Assembly (NCBI RefSeq): GCF_900114705.1
Contig: NZ_FOTW01000005.1
Coordinates: 62,001 to 126,000 of the forward strand
Source: Rugamonas rubra
GTDB lineage: Bacteria > Pseudomonadota > Gammaproteobacteria > Burkholderiales > Burkholderiaceae_D
Length of the DNA stretch: 64,000 bases
Direction: 5' to 3'
Shown: one piece after another, positions 7,806 to 16,852 of the stretch
Numbering within the stretch: position 1 is the stretch's first letter
How the letters are laid out: the number at the start of each line of letters is the position of its first letter
Translations under genes and position numbers: made by a program
The notes under the pieces: generated by a model
Databases searched by the model: none
Told to the model about the DNA's origin: nothing
The model's input: only the letters and a program-made list of their open reading frames with translations

Positions 7806-8896
7806 AGCCGACGCCGCTGATCCTGCGCGCCATGCGCCAGCCGGAGCGCTGCGTCGGCCTGGACGGCGGCGACTGGGACCTGCTGCTGCGCCAGGCCGGC
7901 GCCGCCCACCTGCTGGCCGGCCTGGCCGCCATGCTGGCCGAGCGCCAGCTGCTCGAGCAGGTGCCGCGGCGGCCGCGCGCCCACCTGCTGTGGGCGCAGG
8001 CGCTGGCCGAGCGCCACGCCCAGGCGGTGCAGTGGGAGGTGCGCGAGATCGCCCGCGCCCTCGACGGCCTGGGCCTGCCGCTGATCCTGCTGAAGGGCGC
8101 CGCCTACGCCCTGGCCGGCCTGCCCAACGGGCGCGGCCGGCTGTTCTCCGACATCGACATCCTGGTGCCGAAGGAAAACCTGGACGAGGTCGAGGCGGCG
8201 CTGATGCTGCACGGCTGGGTGGCCCAGCACCACGACGCCTACGACCAGCGCTACTACCGCGAGTGGATGCACGAGCTGCCGCCGATGCAGCACGCGCGGC
8301 GGCAGAGCTTCATCGACGTGCACCACGCCATCCTGCCGCCGACCGCCGCCGCGCGGCCCGATCCGGCGCTGCTGCGCGCGGCGGCGCCCCCGCTGCCGGG
8401 CCGGCCCGGGCTGCGCACGCTGGCGCCGCTCGACCTGGTGCTGCACAGCGCCACCCACCTGTTCTACGACAGTGAATTGAGCCACGGCCTGCGCGACCTG
8501 GTCGACATCCACCGCCTGCTGCTGCAATACGGTGCCGAGGCCGGCTTCTACCCGCGCCTGGCCGAACGGGCCGCCCGCCTGCAACTGCAGCGGCCGCTGT
8601 TCTACGCCCTGCGCTACAGCGCGCGGCTGCTGCACACGCCGGTGCCGGCCTATCTGCGCGAGGCCGGCGCCGCCGCCGCGCCGGGCCGCTGGCGGCTGGC
8701 GCTGATGGACGCGCTGTTCCACCGCGCCCTGCTGCCGCGCCATGCCAGCTGCGACGACCGTCTCGGCGGCGCCGCCCGCTTCCTGCTGTACGTGCGCGGC
8801 AACTGGCTGCGCATGCCGCCGCTGCTGCTGGCGCGCCACCTGCTGCACAAGGCCCTGCTGTCGCCGCGGGCCGAGGCGGCGGCCGACCCGGCCTAG
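7802..8896 (+). CDS. Nucleotidyltransferase family protein (NTP_transf_5 type) of the HPr-rel-A system
   Basis: The product is 364 aa. The nucleotidyltransferase signature appears as LLKGAAYAL (96-104) and then RLFSDIDILV (113-122), whose D-x-D pair would bind metal. The remainder is helical and Arg-rich with DLVLHSATHLF and LRDLVDIHRLL motifs typical of the family that follows HprK-related kinase A. The ATGA overlap with the kinase gene means coupled expression. The substrate is unknown; a nucleotidyl or phosphoryl transfer to a peptide, protein or sugar is possible. Confidence 0.87.
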   Translation: MKPTPLILRAMRQPERCVGLDGGDWDLLLRQAGAAHLLAGLAAMLAERQLLEQVPRRPRAHLLWAQALAERHAQAVQWEVREIARALDGLGLPLILLKGAAYALAGLPNGRGRLFSDIDILVPKENLDEVEAALMLHGWVAQHHDAYDQRYYREWMHELPPMQHARRQSFIDVHHAILPPTAAARPDPALLRAAAPPLPGRPGLRTLAPLDLVLHSATHLFYDSELSHGLRDLVDIHRLLLQYGAEAGFYPRLAERAARLQLQRPLFYALRYSARLLHTPVPAYLREAGAAAAPGRWRLALMDALFHRALLPRHASCDDRLGGAARFLLYVRGNWLRMPPLLLARHLLHKALLSPRAEAAADPA

Positions 8897-8930
8897 GCCG
8901 GCGGCGTGGCGGCGTGGCGGCGGGCGGACG

Positions 8931-8949
8931 GTGTCGGATTTCTTTACAC
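8931..8949 (+). promoter_or_regulatory. 19-bp box GTGTCGGA-N3-CTTTACAC, copy 2 (putative PrsR site)
   Basis: GTGTCGGATTTCTTTACAC is the second copy of the box at 5791. It is 73 bases upstream of the sigma-54 element of the PEP-CTERM gene. Two copies, both in front of sigma-54 promoters and nowhere else in the window, argue that it is a true binding site. Confidence 0.72.
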
Positions 8950-9010
8950 GGCCGGCATCCACCAGCAAGGACGACGATGCAAGTCATTGATTTACCTCAA
9001 TAGTGATGCC

Positions 9011-9028
9011 CTGGCCCGATTTCTGCTT
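9011..9028 (+). promoter_or_regulatory. Sigma-54 -24/-12 promoter of the PEP-CTERM gene
   Basis: CTGGCCCGATTTCTGCTT matches the RpoN consensus YTGGCACGRNNNTTGCW at 15 of 17 positions, with GG (9013-9014) and GC (9025-9026) 10 bases apart. Transcription should begin near 9038, about 60 bases before the start codon. The upstream 19-bp box would be centred near -98. Confidence 0.85.
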
Positions 9029-9099
9029 AAAGACTGGTGTACCGGCTTCAGCGGTTCAAAAAAGCGATTCAACATTCCACCCGATCGAGGAGATCTCTC

Positions 9100-9987
9100 A
9101 TGCACATGCCACTGGCCCGAAAATACGCGCTGTCCGCCCTTGCCGGCGCGATGATACTGCTGGGCACCACTTCACAAGCGCTGGCGGCACCGACCGCGCC
9201 AATCTTCACCATCGACCCGAGCGCGCTGGGCCTGGGCGGCCCCATCATCGGCCCCAACACGCCGTTCCAGGCCAACCAGATCGGCGGCACCTCGTCGGAG
9301 CTGCTGCACACCGTGGGCAACACCCACACCGGCAGCGGCTGGATCGACCTGAGCGGCTTCGCTCTGAACAGCGTCGGCCTCGCTCCACTGAGCACCGGCC
9401 TGGACATCAACTACGGCCTGTTCGTGCGCTTCCAGCTCAAGGACGTGCTGGTCTCGGGCACCATCAACACCCCCGGCAGCGCGCAAAAAGTGACCCAGCT
9501 GGACTTCCAGTTCTGGGCCGATCCGCACAACCAAAACACCTACGTTCCGTCCAGCGCGGCCGGCCTGGGCACCGAGGCGACCGTCGCCGACGTCGGCGGC
9601 GACGACATCCTGCTGGCCGTCGGCAACCTGGTGCAGGGCGTGTCGGGCATCAACGCCCTGGGCGGCGCCTTCCTCAACTCGATCCAGACCTTCGCCACCT
9701 GCAGCGGCGCCGGCATCGCCAACCTGGCTGGCACGACGATCGCCGCGGCGGCCTGCGCCAACGACATCGGCAGCAACTTCTTCTCCTCGCCGAAACCGTT
9801 CTACGGCGTCGCCTTCGACGCCTTCAACAACACCACCCAGGGTCCGGCCACCAATGGCGGCCTGCTGGCCATCAACCAGGCGGTCGGCAACGTCGACTTC
9901 AACAAGATCCCCGAGCCGGGCTCCCTGGCCCTGGTCGGCCTGGGCCTGCTGGGCATGGTCGCCGCCGGCCGCCGCCGCAGCGCCTAA
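9100..9987 (+). CDS. PEP-CTERM sorted surface protein (resembles flocculation-associated PepA)
   Basis: The product is 295 aa: signal peptide to about residue 29 (ALSALAGAMILLGTTSQALA), a surface domain, then the sorting tail IPEPGSLALVGLGLLGMVAAGRRRSA in which PEP, a hydrophobic helix and a basic end are recognised by exosortase A. The pattern of the mature part (FQANQIGG, YGLFVRF, FWADPHNQNTY, DDILLA, PFYGVAFDAFNNTTQ) recalls PEP-CTERM proteins of the PepA flocculation group; that assignment is tentative. AGGAGA at 9088-9093 sets the ATG at 9100. It is monocistronic, between a sigma-54 promoter and a strong terminator. Confidence 0.92.
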   Translation: MHMPLARKYALSALAGAMILLGTTSQALAAPTAPIFTIDPSALGLGGPIIGPNTPFQANQIGGTSSELLHTVGNTHTGSGWIDLSGFALNSVGLAPLSTGLDINYGLFVRFQLKDVLVSGTINTPGSAQKVTQLDFQFWADPHNQNTYVPSSAAGLGTEATVADVGGDDILLAVGNLVQGVSGINALGGAFLNSIQTFATCSGAGIANLAGTTIAAAACANDIGSNFFSSPKPFYGVAFDAFNNTTQGPATNGGLLAINQAVGNVDFNKIPEPGSLALVGLGLLGMVAAGRRRSA

Positions 9988-9989
9988 AC

Positions 9990-10009
9990 CTAGTGTGGTG
10001 CCGCACTAG
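9990..10009. other. Short inverted repeat after the PEP-CTERM gene
   Basis: CTAGTG (9990-9995) and CACTAG (10004-10009) pair across a small GC-rich loop just after the stop codon. It may stabilise the mRNA end ahead of the main terminator. Confidence 0.4.
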
Positions 10010-10031
10010 CGCCGGGTTCGCCCGCCGTCGA

Positions 10032-10062
10032 CAGCCCGTCGTGTTCGGCGGGCTGTTTTTTT
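10032..10062 (+). terminator. Rho-independent terminator of the PEP-CTERM gene
   Basis: The stem CAGCCCG (10032-10038) pairs with CGGGCTG (10049-10055) and is followed directly by seven T. This is a textbook intrinsic terminator ending the PEP-CTERM transcript before the nitroreductase gene. Confidence 0.88.
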
Positions 10063-10079
10063 GCCATTTGGACCTGCCT

Positions 10080-11123
10080 ATGAACGCGAACTTCATCCCC
10101 CAACTGGCGCGCATCGGCGCGCTGGCGCCGTCGGCCGACAACAGCCAGCCGGTGCGACTGCGCTGGAACGGCCAAGAGCTGTCGCTGCACTACGCCGAGC
10201 GGCACGCCGGCGGCGGCGTGTTCGACGCCGACAGCCACGCCACCCTGATGGCGGTCGGCGCGGTGCTGGAAAACCTCGACATGGCGCTGGCCGCCAACGG
10301 CGTGGCGGCCGACTGGCGCATGGGCCAGGACGGCGGCCAGCCCTACGCCACGCTGGCCCTGCCGCGGCTGCCGGCGCGCTTCAGCGCGCCGGACGGCCCG
10401 CTGCTGCGCCACACCAACCGGCTCGCCTTCCGCGCCACGCCGCTGCCGGCCGACCTGGTCTCCCAGCTCGGCCTGGGCGACGACGGCGCGTTGCGCCTGC
10501 TGGTCGAGCGCGGCCAGCGCAAACGCCTGGTGCGGCTGGTGCGGCTGTGCTCGGAGGCGCGCTTTTGCAACCACGCGCTGCACGACTGGCTGTTCGACAG
10601 CCTGCGCCACACGCCGCAGCAGGTGGCCCGCGGCGACGGCCTGGACGTCGACAGCCTGGGCCTGCCGCCTGGCGGCCGGCAGATGCTGCGCTTCATCTCC
10701 CATTGGCCGCGAATGGCCATGCTGAACCGCGTCGGCGCCTACAAGCTGCTGGCCCTGTCGGAGGTCAAGCTGATCGCCGCCGCGCCCGGCCTGCTGTGCG
10801 TCAGCGGCGGCGGCGACCGCGCCAGCATCATCGACGCCGGCCGGCGCATGACGCGGGCCTGGACCGCCTTGAACCTGCAGGGCATCGCCGCGCAACCCTA
10901 CTACGTCGTCACCGACCAGCTCAACCGGCGCCGCGACGGCACCCTGGCCGCCGGCTTCGACGGCAAGATGGCGGCCGTCGAGCGGGAGCTGGCCGAGCTG
11001 CTGGGACTGGACCGGGGCAGCATGTTGCACATGGTCCTGCGGGTCGGCTATCCGGCCGACCCGCCGCTGCGCTCGCGCCGCCTGCCGCTCGAGGCGGTGT
11101 TCGAGGACGCCGGCGCGGCCTGA
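10080..11123 (+). CDS. Nitroreductase family protein (Acg-like)
   Basis: The product is 347 aa. The N-terminal APSADNSQPVRLRW is the FMN-binding signature of nitroreductase-like proteins (the arrangement seen in Acg/SagB relatives), and HMVLRVGYPADPPLRSRR near the C-terminus is the second flavin-binding element. It probably binds FMN; the substrate is unknown. It begins 18 bases after the PEP-CTERM terminator, so it should depend on read-through or a promoter not recognised here. There is no strong ribosome binding site before the ATG. It is next to prsT, so a link to the exosortase locus is possible. Confidence 0.75.
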   Translation: MNANFIPQLARIGALAPSADNSQPVRLRWNGQELSLHYAERHAGGGVFDADSHATLMAVGAVLENLDMALAANGVAADWRMGQDGGQPYATLALPRLPARFSAPDGPLLRHTNRLAFRATPLPADLVSQLGLGDDGALRLLVERGQRKRLVRLVRLCSEARFCNHALHDWLFDSLRHTPQQVARGDGLDVDSLGLPPGGRQMLRFISHWPRMAMLNRVGAYKLLALSEVKLIAAAPGLLCVSGGGDRASIIDAGRRMTRAWTALNLQGIAAQPYYVVTDQLNRRRDGTLAAGFDGKMAAVERELAELLGLDRGSMLHMVLRVGYPADPPLRSRRLPLEAVFEDAGAA

Positions 11124-11172
11124 GGCGGCGGCGCAACAGGCGGCCGGACGGCGGCGGATTTCCATAAAGGCA

Positions 11173-11187
11173 ATAGCATTTTGCTAT
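11173..11187. promoter_or_regulatory. Perfect 15-bp dyad ATAGCA-TTT-TGCTAT upstream of prsT
   Basis: ATAGCA (11173-11178) and TGCTAT (11182-11187) form a perfect inverted repeat around TTT in the only A+T-rich part of the gap before prsT. TATGAT overlaps its right arm and could be a -10 hexamer. It looks like an operator; no regulator can be named. Confidence 0.45.
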
Positions 11188-11273
11188 GATTGTTTGCTAC
11201 ACTGCTTCGTCGGCGGGAATCCGCCGCGCCACGCGGCGGCCCTTGCCGCCAGGCCTATTTGACAGGGAAACAT

Positions 11274-14045
11274 ATGCCGCGTAGCACGCTTCGAATCGCC
11301 AGACTCAGCGCCGCCGTTCTGGCGCTGGCCATCTCCCTCGCCGCCTGCGAAGGGACGCAATCGGCCGCCGCCTTGCTCGTCGAGGCCAAGCAATACCTGC
11401 AGCAGGGCGACAACAAGGCGGCGCTGATCCAGCTCAAGAACGCCGTGGCGCAGAGTCCGGACAACGCCGAGGCGCGCCTGCTGCTGGCCAAGCTGTACAA
11501 CGACATCGGCGACGCCGCCTCGGCCGAGAAGGAGGCGCGCCGCGCGCTGGCGCTGAAGGCCGAGCCGCTGGCCGCCGGGCGGGCGCTGGGCGAGGCCCTG
11601 CTCAGCCAGGGCCAGTTCCAGAAGGTGCTCGACGAGAGCGCCGGCGCCGACGCGCAAAACCAGCCGGCGCTGCTCAACCTGCGCGGCAAGGCCCACCTGG
11701 GCCTGGGCCAGGCGGCCCCGGCGCGGGCGGCGTTCGAGGCGGCGCTGCGCCTGCGCGCCGACGACGCCGACGCGCTGATCGGGCTGGCCCGCCACGCGCT
11801 GGGCGAGCAGGACCTGGACGGCGCCGCGCGCCACGTCGAGCGCGCCATCGCCGCCAACCCGGGCAACCTGGACGCGTGGTTCTTCAAGGGCGAGATGCTG
11901 CGCGCCCAGGAGCAGACGGCGGCGGCGCTGGCCGCCTACGACCAGATCCTCAAGCTCAGTCCGGACAACGCCGCCGCCCGCCTGATGAAGGCCCATCTGC
12001 TGATCGGCCAGGGCGACTACCCGCGGGCCGGGGCCGAGATCGCCGCCGCGCGCAAGAGCACGCCGCACGGCCTGCAGATGTTCTACGCCCAGGCCAGGCT
12101 GGACTACGCCCAGGGCCGCAACCAGGCGGCGATGGAGTCGCTGCAACAGATCCTCAGCACCGCCACCGAACACGCGCCGACCATCCTGCTGGCCGGCGCC
12201 GTGCAGTTCAACCTGGGCTCGATGACCCAGGCCGAGCAGTACCTGCGCAAGTACCTGGAGATCGAACCGAAGAGCCTGTACGCCCGCAAGCTGCTGGCCT
12301 CGACGCTGCTCAAGCTCGAGCGCGGCGCCGAGGCGGCGACCCTGCTGGCGCCGCTGCTCAAGGACGGCGGCCAGGACGCCCAGTTGTACGCGCTGGCCGG
12401 CGAGGCCGCCATGAAGCTCAAGCAGTACGCCAAGGCCGGCGACTACCTGGCCAAGGCCAGCACGCTGGCGCCGCGGGAGGCGCCCATCCACACCGCGCTG
12501 GGCCTGAGCCGGCTGGCCCAGGGCGACAACGGCCGCGCCGTGCGCGAGCTCGAGGTGGCCAACGGCCTCGACAAGAAATCCTCCCAGGCCGGCGTGCTGC
12601 TGGCCATGACCCAGCTGCGTTTGGGCGAGTTCGCCAAGGCGCTGGCCGTCGCCGAAGAGTTGGAGAAGAACGCGCCGGACAACCCGGTGCTGCCGAACCT
12701 GAAGGGCGAGATCCGCCTGGCGCAGAAGGACCTGCGCGGCGCCCGCGCCGACTTCGAGCGGGCGCTGGCCAAGCAGGCCTTCTTCTTCCCCGCCACGGCC
12801 AGCCTGGCCAAGCTGGACATGCTGGAGCGGCACCCGGACGAGGCCGTCAAGCGCCTGCGCGCGCTGCTGGCGCAGGAGCCCAAGAGCACGCAGGCGATGA
12901 CGGCGCTGGCCAGCCTGGCGGCGGCGCGCAACGACGAGGCCGACACCGCCAACTGGCTCGAGCGCGCCTACAACGTCGACCCGGCCGAGGCCGACCCGGC
13001 GGTCCGCCTGGCGCAGTTCTACAACGCCAGGGGCAAGCCGCAGAAGGCGCTGACCATCGCCAAGAACCTGCAAACGAGCAACCCGGGCAAGCCCGAGGTG
13101 ATCGACCTGCTGGCGCAGACGCTGACGGCCACCGGCGACCAGGCCGGCGCGCTGGAGGCCTTCAGCCAGTTGGCCAAGCTGCTGCCGGCCTCGTACGGCA
13201 CGCAGTTCCGCATCGCCCAGTTGTACATGACGATGAACCAGCTGCCGGCCGCCGCCGCCGCCCTCAAGAGCACGCTGGCGTTGAAGCCCGACTTCGTCGA
13301 GGCGCAGATGGCGCTGGCGGCGCTGGAGGTGCGCCGGGGCAAGCCGGAGGCGGCGCTGCAGATCGCCCGCCAGTTGCAAACCAGCCTGCCCAAGCTACCG
13401 GTCGGCCACCTGCTGGAGGGCGACGTGCTGCTCGGCCAGGCCAAGCCGGCGGCGGCCGCGGCCGCCTTCGAGCGGGCCTACGCGCGCGGCCGCGACGCGC
13501 CGATCGCCGTCATCAAGCTGCACCAGGCGATGGACCAGGCCGGCCAACGCGGCAAGGCCGACCAGCTGCTGGCGCAGTGGCTGGCCGAGCGGCCGCGCAA
13601 CGTCAGCGCGCGCCTGTACGCCGCCACGCTGGACCAGACGCCGCAGCAGGGCGCCGCCATCGCCGCCTACCAGGCGGTGCTGCAGATCGAGCCGAACAAC
13701 ATCGACGCGCTCAACAACCTGGCCTGGGCCTACGCCCGGCAGAAGGACGCCCGCGGCCTGCCCTACGCCGAGCGGGCCTACCGCCTGGCCGCCGACAACC
13801 CGGCCGTGCTCGACACGCTGGGCTGGATCCTACTGGAACAGGGCGACGCCGCGCGCGGCCTGCCGCTGTTGCGCCAGGCCACCACGCTGGCCAGCCAGTC
13901 GGCCGACCTGCGCTACCATCTGGCGGTGGGCTTGTTCCGCGCCGGCGACAAGCTCGGCGCCAAGCAGGAGATCGCGCGCCTGATCGGCCTCGACAAGGCC
14001 TTCGCCCAGCACGCCGAGGTCAAGGCCATGCTGGCCAAGCTGTAG
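11274..14045 (+). CDS. prsT: PEP-CTERM system TPR-repeat lipoprotein PrsT
   Basis: The product is 923 aa. A lipoprotein signal peptide ends in AISLAAC (Cys near residue 26). The rest is a chain of some twenty or more tetratricopeptide repeats (examples AEARLLLAKLYNDIGD, VDPAEADPAVRLAQFYNARGK, NIDALNNLAWAYARQKD). Length, lipobox and repeats match the PrsT family that is a marker of exosortase-A systems. It is expected on the periplasmic side of a membrane as a protein scaffold for polymer export or sorting. AGGGAAA lies ahead of the ATG; the longer reading from 11190 lacks a ribosome site and would bury the signal peptide. Confidence 0.93.
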   Translation: MPRSTLRIARLSAAVLALAISLAACEGTQSAAALLVEAKQYLQQGDNKAALIQLKNAVAQSPDNAEARLLLAKLYNDIGDAASAEKEARRALALKAEPLAAGRALGEALLSQGQFQKVLDESAGADAQNQPALLNLRGKAHLGLGQAAPARAAFEAALRLRADDADALIGLARHALGEQDLDGAARHVERAIAANPGNLDAWFFKGEMLRAQEQTAAALAAYDQILKLSPDNAAARLMKAHLLIGQGDYPRAGAEIAAARKSTPHGLQMFYAQARLDYAQGRNQAAMESLQQILSTATEHAPTILLAGAVQFNLGSMTQAEQYLRKYLEIEPKSLYARKLLASTLLKLERGAEAATLLAPLLKDGGQDAQLYALAGEAAMKLKQYAKAGDYLAKASTLAPREAPIHTALGLSRLAQGDNGRAVRELEVANGLDKKSSQAGVLLAMTQLRLGEFAKALAVAEELEKNAPDNPVLPNLKGEIRLAQKDLRGARADFERALAKQAFFFPATASLAKLDMLERHPDEAVKRLRALLAQEPKSTQAMTALASLAAARNDEADTANWLERAYNVDPAEADPAVRLAQFYNARGKPQKALTIAKNLQTSNPGKPEVIDLLAQTLTATGDQAGALEAFSQLAKLLPASYGTQFRIAQLYMTMNQLPAAAAALKSTLALKPDFVEAQMALAALEVRRGKPEAALQIARQLQTSLPKLPVGHLLEGDVLLGQAKPAAAAAAFERAYARGRDAPIAVIKLHQAMDQAGQRGKADQLLAQWLAERPRNVSARLYAATLDQTPQQGAAIAAYQAVLQIEPNNIDALNNLAWAYARQKDARGLPYAERAYRLAADNPAVLDTLGWILLEQGDAARGLPLLRQATTLASQSADLRYHLAVGLFRAGDKLGAKQEIARLIGLDKAFAQHAEVKAMLAKL

Positions 14046-14046
14046 C

Positions 14047-14077
14047 GGCCGGCGCCGGCGCCGGACTGGCGCCGGCC
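14047..14077. terminator. GC-rich hairpin between convergent prsT and thiF-like genes
   Basis: GGCCGGCGCC (14047-14056) and GGCGCCGGCC (14068-14077) form a 10-bp perfect stem in the 36-base gap between the two convergent genes. No T-run follows on either strand, so it is a terminator candidate by position only. Confidence 0.45.
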
Positions 14078-14081
14078 CGGC

Positions 14082-14957
14082 TCAGGCCTTGCCGAGCGCC
14101 TTCAGGTACATGCGCTTGCCGATGGCGATGGCCAGGCGCTGCAGCGGATTGCTGCTGCCGCCGGGGCGCCAGGTGTGCACCAGCTTGCCGCGGTAGGCGT
14201 CGAACTGCATGCCGTGCGGCGCCGCCCGCACCTTGCCGCGGCCCAGCAGGATCTTCATCGCCTCGGCCGCCGCCAGGCCGGCGCACAGCTGGCAGGCCAT
14301 GATGGTCGACGGGCCGCGCCGCTCGGCCAGGTTGACCGCCGCCGGCACCACCAGGTAGGGCCGGTGCAGGCCGGCCGGCGCCAGGCCGACCAGGAAGCGG
14401 ATCGCCTTGTCGTCCTCGCCCAGGTCGCCCCATTGGAAGTACTGCTCGAAGGTGGTGTGGCCGGGCAGGAAATTGAGCAGCGCCGTGCCGATGCCCAGCG
14501 GCGCCGCCGTGCTGGCCGGGATGGCCAGCTCGGCGCAGCGGGCGAAGGTCTTCTGCCGCACGTCGAAGGCGAAGAAGTCGTAGCTGTCGAGGTAGTAGTC
14601 GACGCCGGCCAGGAAGCGCTCCAGGTTGGCCTCGTTGACGCCGTGGGCGAAGACCTCGATGTCGGCCTCGGGGTTGATGTCGCGGATCATGCGCGCCACC
14701 ACCTCGACCTTGGGCTGGCCCAGGCTGGACATGGTGGCGCCCACCTGGCGGTTGAAGTTGGGCAGGTCGAAGGTGTCGAAGTCGGCGATGTGGAAGGCGC
14801 CCACGCCGAGCCGCGCCAGGGTCACCGCGTGCACGCTGCCGACCCCGCCCATGCCGCCGATGGCGACGCGCTTGCCGCGCAGCCTGGCCTGCTCGTCGGC
14901 CGTGAGCCAGCCGATGTTGCGCGAGAACGCCTGCTGGTAGTCGAAGGCGGCCGCCAT
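14082..14957 (-). CDS. ThiF/MoeB/E1-like adenylyltransferase
   Basis: The product is 291 aa. The nucleotide-binding motif GGMGGVGSVHAVTLARLG (about 34-51) is followed by IADFDTFDLPNFNRQ, the typical E1 Asp and Arg/Gln loop. One CxxC pair (ACQLCAG) is present late in the protein; the second zinc-binding pair of MoeB is not seen. E1-like enzymes adenylate a C-terminal carboxylate of a small protein or peptide. It follows the first FeeM-like gene with one base between stop and start, so the two are co-translated and probably act in one pathway. No ubiquitin-like partner is visible nearby. Confidence 0.88.
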   Translation of the reverse strand: MAAAFDYQQAFSRNIGWLTADEQARLRGKRVAIGGMGGVGSVHAVTLARLGVGAFHIADFDTFDLPNFNRQVGATMSSLGQPKVEVVARMIRDINPEADIEVFAHGVNEANLERFLAGVDYYLDSYDFFAFDVRQKTFARCAELAIPASTAAPLGIGTALLNFLPGHTTFEQYFQWGDLGEDDKAIRFLVGLAPAGLHRPYLVVPAAVNLAERRGPSTIMACQLCAGLAAAEAMKILLGRGKVRAAPHGMQFDAYRGKLVHTWRPGGSSNPLQRLAIAIGKRMYLKALGKA

Positions 14958-14958
14958 C

Positions 14959-15723
<765 letters not shown>

Positions 15724-15848
15724 CTGCTCCTCCCGGGGTGGCCGCGCGCGCGCGCGTAGCATGTTGCACGTTGTCATAATATACACGCCTTTTACCCAGA
15801 ATATTAGCAATTTTGAATTTTTCAGCGCACCCCGGAGGCCGCGTCGCC
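15724..15848. promoter_or_regulatory. A+T-rich gap between the two acyltransferase copies
   Basis: The 125 bases between the paralogues contain an A+T-rich core (15770-15825) that stands out from the GC-rich genes and, on the minus strand, has TATATT/TATTAT candidates for a -10 box. It may let copy A and the ThiF-like gene be transcribed apart from copy B. No convincing -35 was found. Confidence 0.4.
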
Positions 15849-16613
15849 TCAGCGCAACGCCAACAGGCGCCGGGTGATGTCGGCCTCCTCGGCGCGGCCG
15901 AAAAAATACGGGTAGAGCGAGCGCGCGGCGCCGTCGGCGCCGTCGGCGCCGTCGGCGCCGCTGCCGCCGAGCGCGGCGATCTGCTGCTCCATGTAGTCCA
16001 GGCTGACGCGCAACAGGTAGGCGGTGGCGTCGACGCGCGGGTTGTAGCGGCTGCCGGCGACCTGCTCGAAGCCGAGCATGTCCCGGTAGTAGCGGCGGTG
16101 GCGCGGATTGACCTCGACGAAGGCGTCGCTGCAGTGGTGGATCTTGCGGGCGTAGAGGAACAGGATGTGGAACAGCGAGGCCAGCGCCAGCTTGGGATGG
16201 GGCACCGGGTCGATGGCCAGCTTGGTCACCTCGCAGACGCGGGCGCCGCCGCGCCGGTAGGCGTCGATCTCGGCCTTGAACACGGCGTCGGCCTGGATGC
16301 CGGCGGCCGAGTCGGTGGTCAGGCTGACGGTGCCGAACAGGCGGCCCTGGCCGGAGGCGGCCAGGGTGACGCGCTGCGGCTGGGCCTCGAGCTGGCGCTG
16401 CTCGCCGTAGCCGCGCCACAGGTAGCGCTTGTTGATCAACTGGCTCGAGGCGTGGCGCGCCGCCTCCAGGTCGGCCAGGTGGATGCCGAACGAGGCGGCG
16501 GCGCCCGCCACCGGTTCGCCGCCGGGCAGCCATTTGATGTCCTGCACGATGGCCGAGCCGTACTGCTCCGCGCCGCAGTCCGGCGCGTGGGGTGAGTTGA
16601 TGCGGTTTTCCAT
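15849..16613 (-). CDS. FeeM-like N-acyl amino acid synthase / exosortase-associated acyltransferase (copy B)
   Basis: The product is 254 aa and a clear paralogue of the gene at 14959-15723, with the same length and the same landmarks: INKRYLWRGYG, CEVTKLAIDPVPHPK, DAFVEVNPRHRRYYRDMLGF and SLYPYFFGRAEE. It differs in having its Gly-Ala-Asp repeat near the C-terminus instead of the N-terminus. The two copies may have different acyl-donor or amino-acid preferences. The ribosome site AGGA before the ATG is less ideal than that of copy A. Confidence 0.86.
   Translation of the reverse strand: MENRINSPHAPDCGAEQYGSAIVQDIKWLPGGEPVAGAAASFGIHLADLEAARHASSQLINKRYLWRGYGEQRQLEAQPQRVTLAASGQGRLFGTVSLTTDSAAGIQADAVFKAEIDAYRRGGARVCEVTKLAIDPVPHPKLALASLFHILFLYARKIHHCSDAFVEVNPRHRRYYRDMLGFEQVAGSRYNPRVDATAYLLRVSLDYMEQQIAALGGSGADGADGADGAARSLYPYFFGRAEEADITRRLLALR
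15927..15959. repeat. 9-bp in-frame repeat (GGCGCCGTC)3 in acyltransferase copy B
   Basis: Three perfect units (15927-15953) plus a partial one encode the Gly-Ala-Asp repeat close to the C-terminus. The unit differs in sequence from the repeat of copy A, so the two arrays arose independently. Confidence 0.7.
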
Positions 16614-16852
16614 CCAACGGTTCCTCGTGGCGTGCGGTGGTTCGGGGCGCGAGCCGCCGTGCGCCAGCGCAGCGGCCGCGCCAGCGGAATACTAGCGGAA
16701 TAGGCGGCAACAGCCCCGCACGATACGGGCTCGAGCGTGCGCGGAACGTGGCTGGGCAAGGCCTGGCGGGCCGCCGGCGGAAAAATGTCTAGGCTTCCGG
16801 CAATTAATGACATTACAATAAAGACATCATCCATCGCCCCCGCCGAGCCACC

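Noticed and set aside
11184-13379. 731-codon minus-strand ORF opposite prsT
   Set aside because: Antisense shadow of a repetitive TPR gene; no start signal or recognisable domain.
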